64,000 nt of DNA from Streptomyces hygroscopicus (GTDB lineage Bacteria > Actinomycetota > Actinomycetes > Streptomycetales > Streptomycetaceae): the NCBI RefSeq assembly GCF_026168105.1, contig NZ_LBMW01000004.1, forward strand, positions 186,001-250,000, written 5' to 3'. Made by a program: the position numbers and the translations under genes. This document shows positions 53,747 through 61,886 of this stretch, one piece after another (the stretch's first letter is position 1; every line of letters begins with the position of its first letter). The notes beneath the pieces are model-generated. The model searched no databases and was not told the origin of the DNA. It was given only the letters and a program-made list of their open reading frames with translations.

Positions 53747-54553
53747 ATGCTGCGTCGTCTCGCTGTGACTGCCTGCGCGGTGGCCGCGCTGCTGGGCGTC
53801 AACGCCACGCCGGCACGGGCCGCCACGCCCGGCTGGCATCGCGTCCTCAACGACAACTTCTCCTGGTCGGTGCCGACGGGCGCGTGGTCGGACTGCGACC
53901 ACAACACGGACACCCGGCAGGCGTACTGTGGCGGGCTGCCGTCCTACGCGTCCCGTAACTGGTGGGCGTACCCGTCGTCCTGGCCAGACACGGCGACGCA
54001 GCGGCATTACGCGGTGGGCGGCTGGTACGACCCGGCCAGCACCCTGTCCGTGTCCGGCGGGCAGCTGCACGTGCGGATGTGGCGGGGCACTGGGTCCGTG
54101 CACTCGGCGACCGTCGTACCCAAAGCCGCGATGGGGCTGCGGTACGGCGCCTACGAGGAGCGGTGGCGGGTCTCGCACGCGGCGCCCGGCTACAAGTCGG
54201 CCCACCTGCTCTGGCCGAACGACAACAGCCAGTGCTGTGAAGAGGACTTCCCTGAGGGCGACTGGGACAGCAGCATCAGCGGCTACAACCACACTCCCGC
54301 GGGCGACAACCTCACCGCCGCCGACACGAGCCGCACCTGGACGACGTGGCACGTCACGCGCATCGAGTGGAAGCCCGGCAGTGTCCGCTACTTCCTGGAC
54401 GGCCGCCTGGTCGACTCGACCACTCAGGACGTGCCGAACTCGCCCATGAATTGGGACATTCAGAATGAGTCGTCCCTCGACGGCGAGTCCGCGGCGCCCA
54501 ACTCGTGGGCGCAGATGGACATCGACTACGCCCGCGTCTGGTCCTGGTCCTGA
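53747..54553 (+). CDS. Secreted GH16-family glycoside hydrolase
   Basis: 268 residues. A Sec signal peptide (LAVTACAVAALLGVNATPAR, cleavage near 25) and a jelly-roll GH16 domain. The catalytic ExDxxE motif is seen as EEDFPE (E165, D167, E170). GH16 enzymes cut beta-1,3/1,4-glucans, agar or similar polymers. No binding module is attached. It is unusual in a phage-like element: it may degrade an external polysaccharide or a wall-associated glucan, or be a fitness cargo gene. Confidence 0.8.
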   Translation: MLRRLAVTACAVAALLGVNATPARAATPGWHRVLNDNFSWSVPTGAWSDCDHNTDTRQAYCGGLPSYASRNWWAYPSSWPDTATQRHYAVGGWYDPASTLSVSGGQLHVRMWRGTGSVHSATVVPKAAMGLRYGAYEERWRVSHAAPGYKSAHLLWPNDNSQCCEEDFPEGDWDSSISGYNHTPAGDNLTAADTSRTWTTWHVTRIEWKPGSVRYFLDGRLVDSTTQDVPNSPMNWDIQNESSLDGESAAPNSWAQMDIDYARVWSWS

Positions 54554-54697
54554 CCGATACTCCCCGCCGTGTGCCGCCGTTCGCGTCTGGCCGGTGGGGC
54601 GCCCGCCTCGAGGGTGGCGGGCACCACCTCGCGGGCCCGGTCCCACGCAGCCGGGCCCGCGAGAACAACCAACACCACAACCACTAGGAGCACCACC

Positions 54698-54946
54698 ATG
54701 TCCGAAACCACGAAGCTTGGGATGCGCGAGTACCGACTCATGGTCGGGACGGTCGGCGGAGGCATCTCCAACATGCAGCCGTTCAGGGTGCGCGCCGCGT
54801 ACTTCAAGGAGGAGGGCACTTTCGTCGTCTTCAAGGACGCCGACAATCAGGCCGTCTACTCCGTCCGCCAGGACCACCTCGTCTCCGTCGAACGCCTCGA
54901 CGAGCAGCAGTGCGACCAGTCGGATCCCGGAAAGGTGGAGGCGTGA
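54698..54946 (+). CDS. Hypothetical small protein (82 aa)
   Basis: Beta-rich: FRVRAAYFKEEGTFVVFKDA and VYSVRQDHLVSVERLD. TAGGAG precedes the ATG. TGATG overlap with the next gene. Confidence 0.57.
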   Translation: MSETTKLGMREYRLMVGTVGGGISNMQPFRVRAAYFKEEGTFVVFKDADNQAVYSVRQDHLVSVERLDEQQCDQSDPGKVEA

Positions 54947-55254
54947 TGGCCAGTCGCTACGTACTGCTGCTGTGGCACCTCGACCGTTCTGGCGTCCAGC
55001 AGGTGTTCGGCCCCTACGACACCGAAGCCGAGGCCGAGCGCGCCCGCGACGACCTCAAGACGTGGCCCGCGCTGAACGGCGGCCATTGGTCGATCGAACC
55101 GTGCACGTCGACCGCCGCTCCGGCGCAGATCGTGCTGCCGACCGCGCCCGAGACGCATCCCTGCTGGCCGCGCCCGTGGTGGCAGAACCCGGTCTCCTGC
55201 GACACCTACCTCACCTCGGACACGAACCCGGTACCGTCCGTGAGGGTCGAGTGA
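54946..55254 (+). CDS. Hypothetical protein (102 aa)
   Basis: An alpha/beta start (YVLLLWHLDRSGVQQVFGPY, DTEAEAERARDDLKTW) similar to other phage proteins that begin with a single beta-alpha-beta unit. Coupled at both ends (TGATG, GTGA). Confidence 0.57.
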   Translation: MASRYVLLLWHLDRSGVQQVFGPYDTEAEAERARDDLKTWPALNGGHWSIEPCTSTAAPAQIVLPTAPETHPCWPRPWWQNPVSCDTYLTSDTNPVPSVRVE

Positions 55255-55445
55255 CCGCCCGCAGCCTCGACGAATGGCATGCGGTCGACGCCCCGTTCAC
55301 GCCTCTCACGGACTGGGATCCGATCCCCGGCCGTTGTTCCCGCTGCGGCCAGCCTGCGTGGCTCGGCGAGTCCAGGTGGTGGCACGACCTGGCCCCCTGC
55401 AAGGACCGCGGACTGCCCGCCGAGTTCCTGCCAGACCCCCGATAG
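55251..55445 (+). CDS. Hypothetical protein with CxxC (64 aa)
   Basis: CSRCGQPAWLGESRWWHDLA and a later Cys suggest a small zinc site. GTGA start overlap. Confidence 0.53.
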   Translation: MTARSLDEWHAVDAPFTPLTDWDPIPGRCSRCGQPAWLGESRWWHDLAPCKDRGLPAEFLPDPR

Positions 55446-55447
55446 CC

Positions 55448-55487
55448 CCTGCTGCCCGGACCATCCACGCTGTCGCCGGGCAGCAGG
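55448..55487 (+). terminator. 12-bp perfect hairpin
   Basis: CCTGCTGCCCGG (55448-55459) pairs with CCGGGCAGCAGG (55476-55487), 16-nt loop, no T run; directly after a stop codon. Confidence 0.55.
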
Positions 55488-55514
55488 CCACACCCTCACC
55501 CTCGGAGCACCCTC

Positions 55515-55769
55515 ATGCCCGACCTCTCCGCGATCCGGCGCGCCCTCGAAAAGCTCCCGGCTACCTGCCGCTACCACGGCGAGAAGATCGACCCTCCCGA
55601 GGGGCTGATTCGCCGCGAAGCCTGCTGCGATACCGGCATCCCCGCCATGCGCCGCCGCAAGGCCGAAGAACAACTGTGCGCCCTCGAAATGGAACAGCTC
55701 ACGCGCGGCGAGATCTCCATCAACGACCTTCGCCGATCCCGCGGCATCACCAACCAACCCTCTTCCTGA
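55515..55769 (+). CDS. Hypothetical protein (84 aa)
   Basis: Cys- and charge-rich (LPATCRYHGEKIDPPEGLIR, CALEMEQLTRGEISINDLRR). No recognised family. Confidence 0.54.
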   Translation: MPDLSAIRRALEKLPATCRYHGEKIDPPEGLIRREACCDTGIPAMRRRKAEEQLCALEMEQLTRGEISINDLRRSRGITNQPSS

Positions 55770-55782
55770 ACCAGGAGCCCCC

Positions 55783-56037
55783 ATGTCCGCGATCATGGAC
55801 GAACTCAAGCACGTGGTCACCACCCTCGAAGCGGAGGGCCACGCCCTCGCAGGGAAGGCCCGCTCTGTCCTCTCCCACTACGAGAAGGAAGCCGCGGCCG
55901 TCGTCGACGGCGTCCGCCCCGTTCTCGAGGAGCTGCGGACCGCTGTAGTCGCCGACGTCAAGAACGCCGTCGCCGACGTCGAGGCGGCAGTCGCGAAGGT
56001 CGAAGCCCTCGTCAAGCAGCCCAACGCCGGGAGCTGA
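55783..56037 (+). CDS. Helical coiled-coil protein (84 aa)
   Basis: A single long amphipathic helix (VVADVKNAVADVEAAVAKVE) like apolipoprotein-type or small phage structural proteins. CAGGAG precedes the ATG. Next to a small membrane protein and tail genes. Confidence 0.58.
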   Translation: MSAIMDELKHVVTTLEAEGHALAGKARSVLSHYEKEAAAVVDGVRPVLEELRTAVVADVKNAVADVEAAVAKVEALVKQPNAGS

Positions 56038-56042
56038 TCATC

Positions 56043-56195
56043 GTGCTCGAAGTGTTCTGCTACACCATCGCGTTCGTTCTGTTGCTGCTCGCCGCGGTCC
56101 TTCCCCCGACGGTGCCGCACCGGGACCGGATGGCCTTCGCGGGGCTTGCCCTCTGGCTGCTGCCGACCATGGTGCACGTGCTGCAAGCCCACTGA
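56043..56195 (+). CDS. Two-helix membrane protein, holin-like size (50 aa)
   Basis: Two hydrophobic helices (FCYTIAFVLLLLAAVL, AFAGLALWLLPTMVHVL) joined by a charged turn. The size and layout resemble small class II holins, but no lysin is adjacent, so this stays a guess. GTG start, 3 bp after the preceding TGA. Confidence 0.5.
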   Translation: MLEVFCYTIAFVLLLLAAVLPPTVPHRDRMAFAGLALWLLPTMVHVLQAH

Positions 56196-56225
56196 TCAGG
56201 ACGGTTCGAGTGAGGGCGGTGAGCA

Positions 56226-56582
56226 GTGACCTCGCTTCCGAACCAGGTGAATTTCGTGACGTCCGCCGGTAGCCAGTGGGCGCAGACGTTCCAGTTCACC
56301 GGCGTCGACATCACGGGCCTCGCGTGGGAGTTCGTGATCCGGCCCACCGTCACCGACACGGCTCAGCCGCCGCTGGTCAAGGTGACCCCCACGGTCACGG
56401 CGCAAGGGCAGATCACCGTCGACACCGCAGCGAAAACGGTGCAGGTGATCCTCACCCCGGCCGCAACCAGCCTCCTCGGTAAGGGGAGCCGCCCCTACGC
56501 GCTCTGGTCCAACCCAGGTGCAGCCTCGGCCACCCCCTGGTGTGCGGGCACCTTCAACACCACGCAGGTGCCGGCACCGTGA
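56226..56582 (+). CDS. Phage tail-associated protein (fibre-assembly type)
   Basis: 118 residues, beta-rich (WAQTFQFTGVDITGLAWEFV, AKTVQVILTPAATSLL) in the style of N-terminal BppU-like or fibre adaptor proteins. It directly precedes the fibre gene. Confidence 0.58.
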   Translation: MTSLPNQVNFVTSAGSQWAQTFQFTGVDITGLAWEFVIRPTVTDTAQPPLVKVTPTVTAQGQITVDTAAKTVQVILTPAATSLLGKGSRPYALWSNPGAASATPWCAGTFNTTQVPAP

Positions 56583-56592
56583 GGAGGCTGAT

Positions 56593-57198
56593 ATGACCAC
56601 TCCTGTGGTGCTCGCACTTCCGCCCGTTGTGCAGATCGCCCCGACCGGAGTGCAAGGCCCCCGCGGCAATGGGACCCTCACCGGCACTGGCGCCCCAACA
56701 CCGGCGACCGGCATTGACGGGGACTACTACTTTGACACCACCAACTACCCGGGCTCCCTGGTCCTGTACGGCCCGAAGGCTTCCGGGGCGTGGCCGGTAT
56801 CCGGTGTCACCCTCTCCAACGCTGCCGGAGCCCCAGCGGGAGGTGACCTCTCCGGCACGCTGCCCGATCCGCAGGTCGTTGCCACCCACCTGGCCGCACC
56901 TCTGCCCATCAGTCAAGGCGGAACTGGATCGGCGACACAAGCGTTCGTTGACCTCACCACCGACCAGACCATCGCTGGCAACAAAACGCTCAGCTACTAC
57001 ACGGTGCTGCAAGGCGGGCAGGTGAATACCGACTTCAGCGTCTACGGTGCGCTCTCACCGGCAGGTACCTTCGGCGCGTTCGGGGCGGCACCGGTTGGTA
57101 GGCAGACGGTGACGGGAGCGAAGGGCGGCAACACGGCTCTCGGTTCGGTGATCGCCGCCTTGGCTGCGCTCGGCTTCATCACAGACAACACGACCTGA
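56593..57198 (+). CDS. Phage tail fibre-like protein
   Basis: 201 residues. It has the repeated-structure words of tail fibres: GVQGPRGNGTLTGTG (collagen-like), GDLSGTLPDPQV, LPISQGGTGSATQAF, DQTIAGNKTLS and an end with GGNTALGSVIAALAALGFIT. It would be a short receptor-contact protein or an adaptor. It lies before the HNH-terminase block, at the far right of a cos-ended genome. Confidence 0.75.
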   Translation: MTTPVVLALPPVVQIAPTGVQGPRGNGTLTGTGAPTPATGIDGDYYFDTTNYPGSLVLYGPKASGAWPVSGVTLSNAAGAPAGGDLSGTLPDPQVVATHLAAPLPISQGGTGSATQAFVDLTTDQTIAGNKTLSYYTVLQGGQVNTDFSVYGALSPAGTFGAFGAAPVGRQTVTGAKGGNTALGSVIAALAALGFITDNTT

Positions 57199-57223
57199 AC
57201 TCGCATGACTACCGGAGCACGCC

Positions 57224-57574
57224 ATGGCTATGCGACGCCGACGGCCGTGCCTTAACTGCGGCACGCTTACGCGTAATGCGTCCAGGTGCGATACATGCCA
57301 GGCTGCGTGGCAGGCGCGGCAGGACAGGATCCGTGGCACGTCGACGGAGCGTGGCTACGGCAGTCAGTGGCGGCGGCTCGCTGCCGCCGCGGTGGCCAGG
57401 CACCGCGCCCTCTACGGCGACTGGTGCCCCGGTTGGCGGCGTGACCCGCACCCCGCGCAGGATCTGACGGCAGACCACGTGCAGCCGCTGGTGCGGGATG
57501 GCGTAAGCGTTGAAGGTAATGTTCAGGTCCTTTGTCGATCATGCAATGCGGCAAAGGGGAACCGAACGCAGTGA
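57224..57574 (+). CDS. HNH endonuclease of the packaging region
   Basis: 116 residues. Zinc ribbon CLNCGTLTRNASRCDTC, then the HNH core LTADHVQPLVRDG, NVQVLCRSCNAAKGN. HNH proteins beside the terminase are needed for specific cos cleavage in many HK97-type phages. It is the last gene before the presumed cos region. Confidence 0.86.
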   Translation: MAMRRRRPCLNCGTLTRNASRCDTCQAAWQARQDRIRGTSTERGYGSQWRRLAAAAVARHRALYGDWCPGWRRDPHPAQDLTADHVQPLVRDGVSVEGNVQVLCRSCNAAKGNRTQ

Positions 57575-57798
57575 TGATCTTCACCGCCGATAGATCAAGC
57601 CCCTGACCTGCGGTGATGGCGTTCCGTGTTCGGTATGTACGCACGGTGACAGGCGTGGGGGGGTGGGTGAAAGTTGATCAAGATGAGCGTCTACGACCCT
57701 GCCCCCCGCCCCAAAATTTTGCGTAGGGGTTCCGGGTCATTTTTTGGAAGGGGAGACGGCTTCTGACGCCGTTCCTCGGGCGGTCTAGCCACGGACCG
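57575..57798. other. Likely cos/packaging region
   Basis: 224 bp without a gene between the HNH nuclease and the terminase side. It contains an unusual stretch of G and C runs around a short AT palindrome (CCCAAAATTTTG near 57710) and a T run (about 57740). Phages with an HNH-terS-terL order usually have cos here. Confidence 0.5.
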
Positions 57799-58368
57799 TC
57801 AGCAAATCGGGTTCTCCCGGGTGTACCGCTCGGCTGTTGAGATCAGATACTCGGCGCCTTGTCGAAGTATCTCAGGGTTCTCCCGCGCCATTCCAATCAT
57901 GATGTTGCAGTTCTGGCAGAGCAGGCCGCGCACGACGCCCGTGTCGTGGTGGTGGTCGACCGCCAGACTTTTGCCCTGCTGTGGCTCGCGGCAGATGGCG
58001 CACCGGTCACCTGCCGTATCGACTAGTCGCGCATATTCCTCGGCCGAAAGGCCGTATCGGCGCGCGACATGAGACAGCCGCCACGCGTCCGGGTTCGCCT
58101 TGTAGTAGGAGCGGCTGTACCTCAAGATCCGGGTCTTTTGGCATTCCGGTGAGCACGTGGCAGCGCGCTTGCTGCGACTCGGCGGAACCTCGGTACCGCA
58201 GATGCAGCAAGACCGCGGCATCGGAGGGCTGGTCCTGACCCGCTGCTTGACCGTCGCCAACCGGTCGGCATGGTAGCGGTCGTGGCATTCCTGGCATCGC
58301 TTCGGATGGGGGCCTCGCTGCCCGACTCTCGGCCGGGCGGGTTTGTCGCAGTCAACACACAGACGCAT
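57799..58368 (-). CDS. Endonuclease VII/HNH-type homing endonuclease-like protein
   Basis: 189 residues. An N-terminal zinc finger (CVDCDKPARPRVG), a second Cys cluster (CCICGTEVPPSR, CSPEC) and a C-terminal recombination endonuclease VII domain (CAICREPQQGKSLAVDHHHD, VRGLLCQNCNIMIG). It points against all neighbouring late genes and base composition is lower in GC, so it was probably inserted here as a mobile (homing) gene. ATG 58368 lies 6 nt after TATTAT (minus strand), suggesting a leaderless transcript. Confidence 0.83.
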   Translation of the reverse strand: MRLCVDCDKPARPRVGQRGPHPKRCQECHDRYHADRLATVKQRVRTSPPMPRSCCICGTEVPPSRSKRAATCSPECQKTRILRYSRSYYKANPDAWRLSHVARRYGLSAEEYARLVDTAGDRCAICREPQQGKSLAVDHHHDTGVVRGLLCQNCNIMIGMARENPEILRQGAEYLISTAERYTRENPIC

Positions 58369-58389
58369 TGCCCAATAATATGTCAACTA

Positions 58390-58887
58390 GTGGGGGCGGT
58401 GGTCGAGTTGCCTGGACCGCCGCCTAAGCCCGCAGGTGAACGTCAAGGGCGTCATCGCACCGATTTGGGAGTCGTGCGTCTCGCGGGACAGGCTCCGACT
58501 GCCCCGCCGAAGCTGTGTTCGGCCGCGAACCAGGCATGGACGGACTACTGGACGGACGTCATCGCCGGGGTGCTTCGGCCTGGGGACGCGCCGCTGGTTG
58601 ATCGGTGGATCCGGAACGTCGACCGCTATCACCGGATCATGCGGCTCGCCGACAAGGAGCCCGTCGTCGAGGGTTCGACGGGGCAGCAGAAGCCGAACGG
58701 CCTGTATGACCTGGCGTTCAAGATCGAGGCGTCGATCAAGGCGGACGAGCAGCAGCTCGGCATCGGTCCCCTGAACCGTCTCCGGCTCGGCGTGAAGATC
58801 GCGGAAGGGGCGAAGTCCCTCGCCGACCTGACTACGGAGGCGGAGGAGGGCGACGATGACGACCCGCGCGCCTTCCTCACCGGTTGA
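58390..58887 (+). CDS. terS: Terminase small subunit, P27 family
   Basis: 165 residues. ELPGPPPKPAGERQGRHRTD at the start, WIRNVDRYHRIMRLADKEPV and GPLNRLRLGVKIA are P27-type features. TerS recognises the packaging site. Starts GTG 58390 and GTG 58399 are both in frame, without a clear ribosome binding site; the endonuclease VII insertion may have removed it. It overlaps terL by 32 nt. Confidence 0.83.
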   Translation: MGAVVELPGPPPKPAGERQGRHRTDLGVVRLAGQAPTAPPKLCSAANQAWTDYWTDVIAGVLRPGDAPLVDRWIRNVDRYHRIMRLADKEPVVEGSTGQQKPNGLYDLAFKIEASIKADEQQLGIGPLNRLRLGVKIAEGAKSLADLTTEAEEGDDDDPRAFLTG

Positions 58888-60412
58888 GGTCCTCCCGTGG
58901 CCGGCCGGGATACCGAAGCCGTTGTCCGCGCCGCCGCTGACGACAGCGCGCAGCGATGGGCCGAAGGTGATCCGCTGGATCGAGAAGCACTGCCGGTACG
59001 GAGAAGGGGACCGGTTCGGGCGGCCGGTGCGGCTGGAGCTGTTCCAGAAGCTGTTCCTGATCTGGCTGTTCGAGCTGAAGCCGGACGGGAGTCGCCGCTA
59101 CCGGCGGGCGTTGCTGGAGGTGCCGAAGGGCAACGGGAAGACTCCGATCGCGTCGTGGGTGGCGGCGTACCTGCTCGCGACGCAGCGTTCCGCGGTCATT
59201 CCGGTGGCTGCGGCGAGCTACGAGCAGGCGGAGTTGCTGTTCGGTGACCTGCGGACGTCCGTGGCGGAGTCGCCGACGCTCTCGCCGCTGTTCCACGCCT
59301 TCGAGGGCGAGGTCCAGGTTAAGGACGGGCCTGGCCGGGCGTACAAGGTCGCTGCGGTGGCTGGCACGAACGACGGCCAGCGTCCGAGCGCGTTCTTCGC
59401 TGACGAGATCCACGAGTGGACGGGCAATAAGGCGCGCGTGCACCTGGTCATCGCCAACGGTGCGGCCAAGCGGGCCGGTTCGGTCGTGGTGAATACGACG
59501 ACGCCGGGTGCTGACCTGGACTCGATGGCGGGGAAGCTCCACGAGTACGGCATCAAGGTCAACGCCGGTGAGATCGATGACCCGGAGTTCCTGTTCGTGT
59601 GGTGGGGCTGCCCTGAGGACCGTTACGACTTGTCCGACCACGAGCAGCTGCTGCAGGCGGTGCGGGAGGCGAACCCGGCTGCGGACCTGTTCCTGTCCGT
59701 CTCGGACGTGGCGGCGCGGTTTTATCAGATCCCGCGGCACGAGTTTGTCCGCTACCACCTCGGGATGTGGACGACGGTTGCTGAGCGGTGGCTGCCCACT
59801 GGGGCGTGGGAGGAATGCGAGCAGCATCGGCCGATCCCGGATGGCTACGAGGTGTGTCTCGGCTTCGATGGCAGCTTCAACGGGGACAGCACGGCTTTGA
59901 CGGTCGTCTCTTGCCCTCAGGAGGACGACGAACTGCCGCACGTCGACGTCGTCGAGGCCTGGGAGCGGCCCGAGAGCCTCGCCGGTGACTGGCAGGTGCC
60001 GATCCTCGACGTTGAGGCGGCGATCCGGGCGGCGTGTCGCCGCTGGCAGGTTCGGGAGATCGTGTGCGACCCGTACAGGTGGGCTCGGACGTATCAGGTC
60101 CTGGAGGACGAGGGTCTGCCGATCGTTGAGTTCCCGCAGAGTCCGGCTCGGATGATCCCGGCGACCACCAGGTTCTACGAAGCCGTGGTCAACAAGCAGT
60201 TGACCCAGTCTGGCGATCCTCGCCTGGCCCGGCACATGGGCAACTGTGCGTTGAAGGTCGACGCGCGCGGCGCGCGGCTGACCAAGGAGCACAAGCACAG
60301 CCGCCGCAAAATCGACCTCGCCGTTGCCGCGGTGATGGCGCACGAACGGGCCGTGCAGGAGCCTGAACCGCCGCCGCCCGCACCCCAATTCTTCTCCTGG
60401 GCCGACCTGTAG
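58856..60412 (+). CDS. terL: Terminase large subunit
   Basis: 518 residues. ATPase: Walker A-like VPKGNGKT (about 91-98), Walker B FFADEIHEW (about 178-186). Nuclease: GFDGSFNGDST (Asp near 337) and the conserved C-terminal region (HSRRKIDLAVAAVMAHERA). It packages DNA into procapsids and cuts it. HK97/P27-type gene order (terS-terL-portal-protease) is conserved here. Confidence 0.95.
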   Translation: MTTRAPSSPVEVLPWPAGIPKPLSAPPLTTARSDGPKVIRWIEKHCRYGEGDRFGRPVRLELFQKLFLIWLFELKPDGSRRYRRALLEVPKGNGKTPIASWVAAYLLATQRSAVIPVAAASYEQAELLFGDLRTSVAESPTLSPLFHAFEGEVQVKDGPGRAYKVAAVAGTNDGQRPSAFFADEIHEWTGNKARVHLVIANGAAKRAGSVVVNTTTPGADLDSMAGKLHEYGIKVNAGEIDDPEFLFVWWGCPEDRYDLSDHEQLLQAVREANPAADLFLSVSDVAARFYQIPRHEFVRYHLGMWTTVAERWLPTGAWEECEQHRPIPDGYEVCLGFDGSFNGDSTALTVVSCPQEDDELPHVDVVEAWERPESLAGDWQVPILDVEAAIRAACRRWQVREIVCDPYRWARTYQVLEDEGLPIVEFPQSPARMIPATTRFYEAVVNKQLTQSGDPRLARHMGNCALKVDARGARLTKEHKHSRRKIDLAVAAVMAHERAVQEPEPPPPAPQFFSWADL

Positions 60413-60426
60413 CGAGGGGGTGTCGC

Positions 60427-60615
60427 ATGCGCCTCCCGAAGCTCCCGCGGTGGCAGTTCCGTAAGCCGGCTCAGCCGAAGCGGCTCGCCTCCGACTTGGT
60501 GGATTTGGCTGGGCTGGGCTGTCTGGATGGGGCGGCGTGGTGGTGGCAGCCGATCGTCGGCCTGGTGGTGCTGGGTTTGATGCTGCTGCTGGTCGGGTGG
60601 GTGATGGACCGGTGA
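60427..60615 (+). CDS. Small membrane protein between terL and portal
   Basis: 62 residues with one C-terminal membrane helix (IVGLVVLGLMLLLVGWVM). Small genes with this location are frequent in Streptomyces siphophages. It overlaps the portal start (GTGA). Confidence 0.57.
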   Translation: MRLPKLPRWQFRKPAQPKRLASDLVDLAGLGCLDGAAWWWQPIVGLVVLGLMLLLVGWVMDR

Positions 60616-61886
60616 GCATTCTGCGGCGTGCGAGCGAGAAGCGGTTTTTCATGCCGTCCGGGTCTGGCGACCCGTGGTCGATCCCGTCGAACGGGTCGCT
60701 GGCGGCGATGACTCCGTCTGGGGTGCCGGTCAATGAGGACACGGCGATGCAGTTGCTGGTGGTGGCTGCGTGTGTGCGGATTTTGTCGACGACGGTGTCG
60801 GGGTTGCCGTTTGATGCGGTGCGGATGAAGGGTGCGCTGCGGGAGACGATGGATCCGCCGCCTCCGGTGATCGGGGATCCGTTTGGGGGTGGCGCGTCTT
60901 CGGCGTGGTCGAAGCGCCGTGAGGGTTTTGGGCAGTTGATGGTGTCGTTGCTGCTGCGTGGCAACGCCTACGCGAAGGTGATAGCCCGGGACAGGGTGCT
61001 GCGGCCGACGAGGTTGATGGTGCTGCATCCGGACCGTGTGAAGTGCACGTTTGATGAGAGCGGCGCCCGCGTGTACGAGGTGGACCGCCAGTCGGTGGAC
61101 GCCGAGGACATGCTGCATATGGTGGGGATCGCCTATCCGGAGGCGCCGACGGGGATCAGTGTGCTGGCGTCGGCGCGGAACGCGATCGGGCTGGGTTTGG
61201 CGGCGGAGGAGTTCGGGGCGCGTTTCTTCGGTTCGGGCGCGCACATGTCCGGGGTCGTGCAGGTGCCGGGGGATTTGGACCGTGAGCGGGCCCGCCAGTT
61301 GAAGGAGTCGTTCACGGCGTCGCACGGCGGTTTGCAGAACAGCCACACGGTCGGGATTTTGTCTGGTGGCGCCGAGTGGAAGCCGATCAGCGTCACTCCG
61401 GAGGACGCCCAGTTCCTCGGCACCCGCGCCGCCCAGAATTTGGACATCGCAATGCTTTTCGGGATCCCGCCGCACATGCTCGGTCAGGTGGACCGCACTA
61501 CGTCGTGGGGGACTGGTATCGAGCAGCAGAGCTTGGGGTTCCTGCGGTACACGTTGGATCCGTGGCTGGGCGCTTTCGAGGACGCATGGTCGGCGCTGTT
61601 GCCGAAGCCGCAGATGGCCCGGTTCGACGTGAACGCTCTGTTGCGCACGGACACTGCGGGCCGGTACGCGGTGTACATGCAGGCCCGGAACGCCGGGCTG
61701 ATGACGATCGATGAGATTCGTGCGCGGGAGAACATGGCTCCGCTGCCTGACGGGCAAGGCGCTGACCCGTTCGCGCCGCTCAACAGCGCACATACCCATG
61801 ATCCGGGCTGGGAGCCGGGGCAGGAGCCCGCCGAGCCCGAACCTGCGCCGGAGGCGGCGCCTACCGAGCCCGCGAAGGAGCCGTAA
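60612..61886 (+). CDS. Portal protein, HK97 family
   Basis: 424 residues. Typical portal blocks: VNEDTAMQLLVVAACVRILS, LLLRGNAYAKVIA, GLAAEEFGARFFGSGAHMSG and FGIPPHMLG. It forms the dodecameric DNA channel of the capsid. The C-terminus is Pro/Glu-rich and disordered. GTG start in the preceding stop; the next gene starts at its last base (TAATG). Confidence 0.93.
   Translation: MSILRRASEKRFFMPSGSGDPWSIPSNGSLAAMTPSGVPVNEDTAMQLLVVAACVRILSTTVSGLPFDAVRMKGALRETMDPPPPVIGDPFGGGASSAWSKRREGFGQLMVSLLLRGNAYAKVIARDRVLRPTRLMVLHPDRVKCTFDESGARVYEVDRQSVDAEDMLHMVGIAYPEAPTGISVLASARNAIGLGLAAEEFGARFFGSGAHMSGVVQVPGDLDRERARQLKESFTASHGGLQNSHTVGILSGGAEWKPISVTPEDAQFLGTRAAQNLDIAMLFGIPPHMLGQVDRTTSWGTGIEQQSLGFLRYTLDPWLGAFEDAWSALLPKPQMARFDVNALLRTDTAGRYAVYMQARNAGLMTIDEIRARENMAPLPDGQGADPFAPLNSAHTHDPGWEPGQEPAEPEPAPEAAPTEPAKEP

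Noticed and set aside
56043..56195. Firm holin assignment
   Set aside because: Size and two helices fit, but no endolysin is adjacent and many small phage membrane proteins look the same, so it is kept only as a possibility in the feature.
58877..60964. Long open frame on the minus strand opposite terL and the portal gene
   Set aside because: Its product is low-complexity Arg/Pro/Gly-rich sequence without domains, while the plus strand encodes clear terminase and portal proteins. Long antisense frames are normal in DNA with GC-rich third positions.
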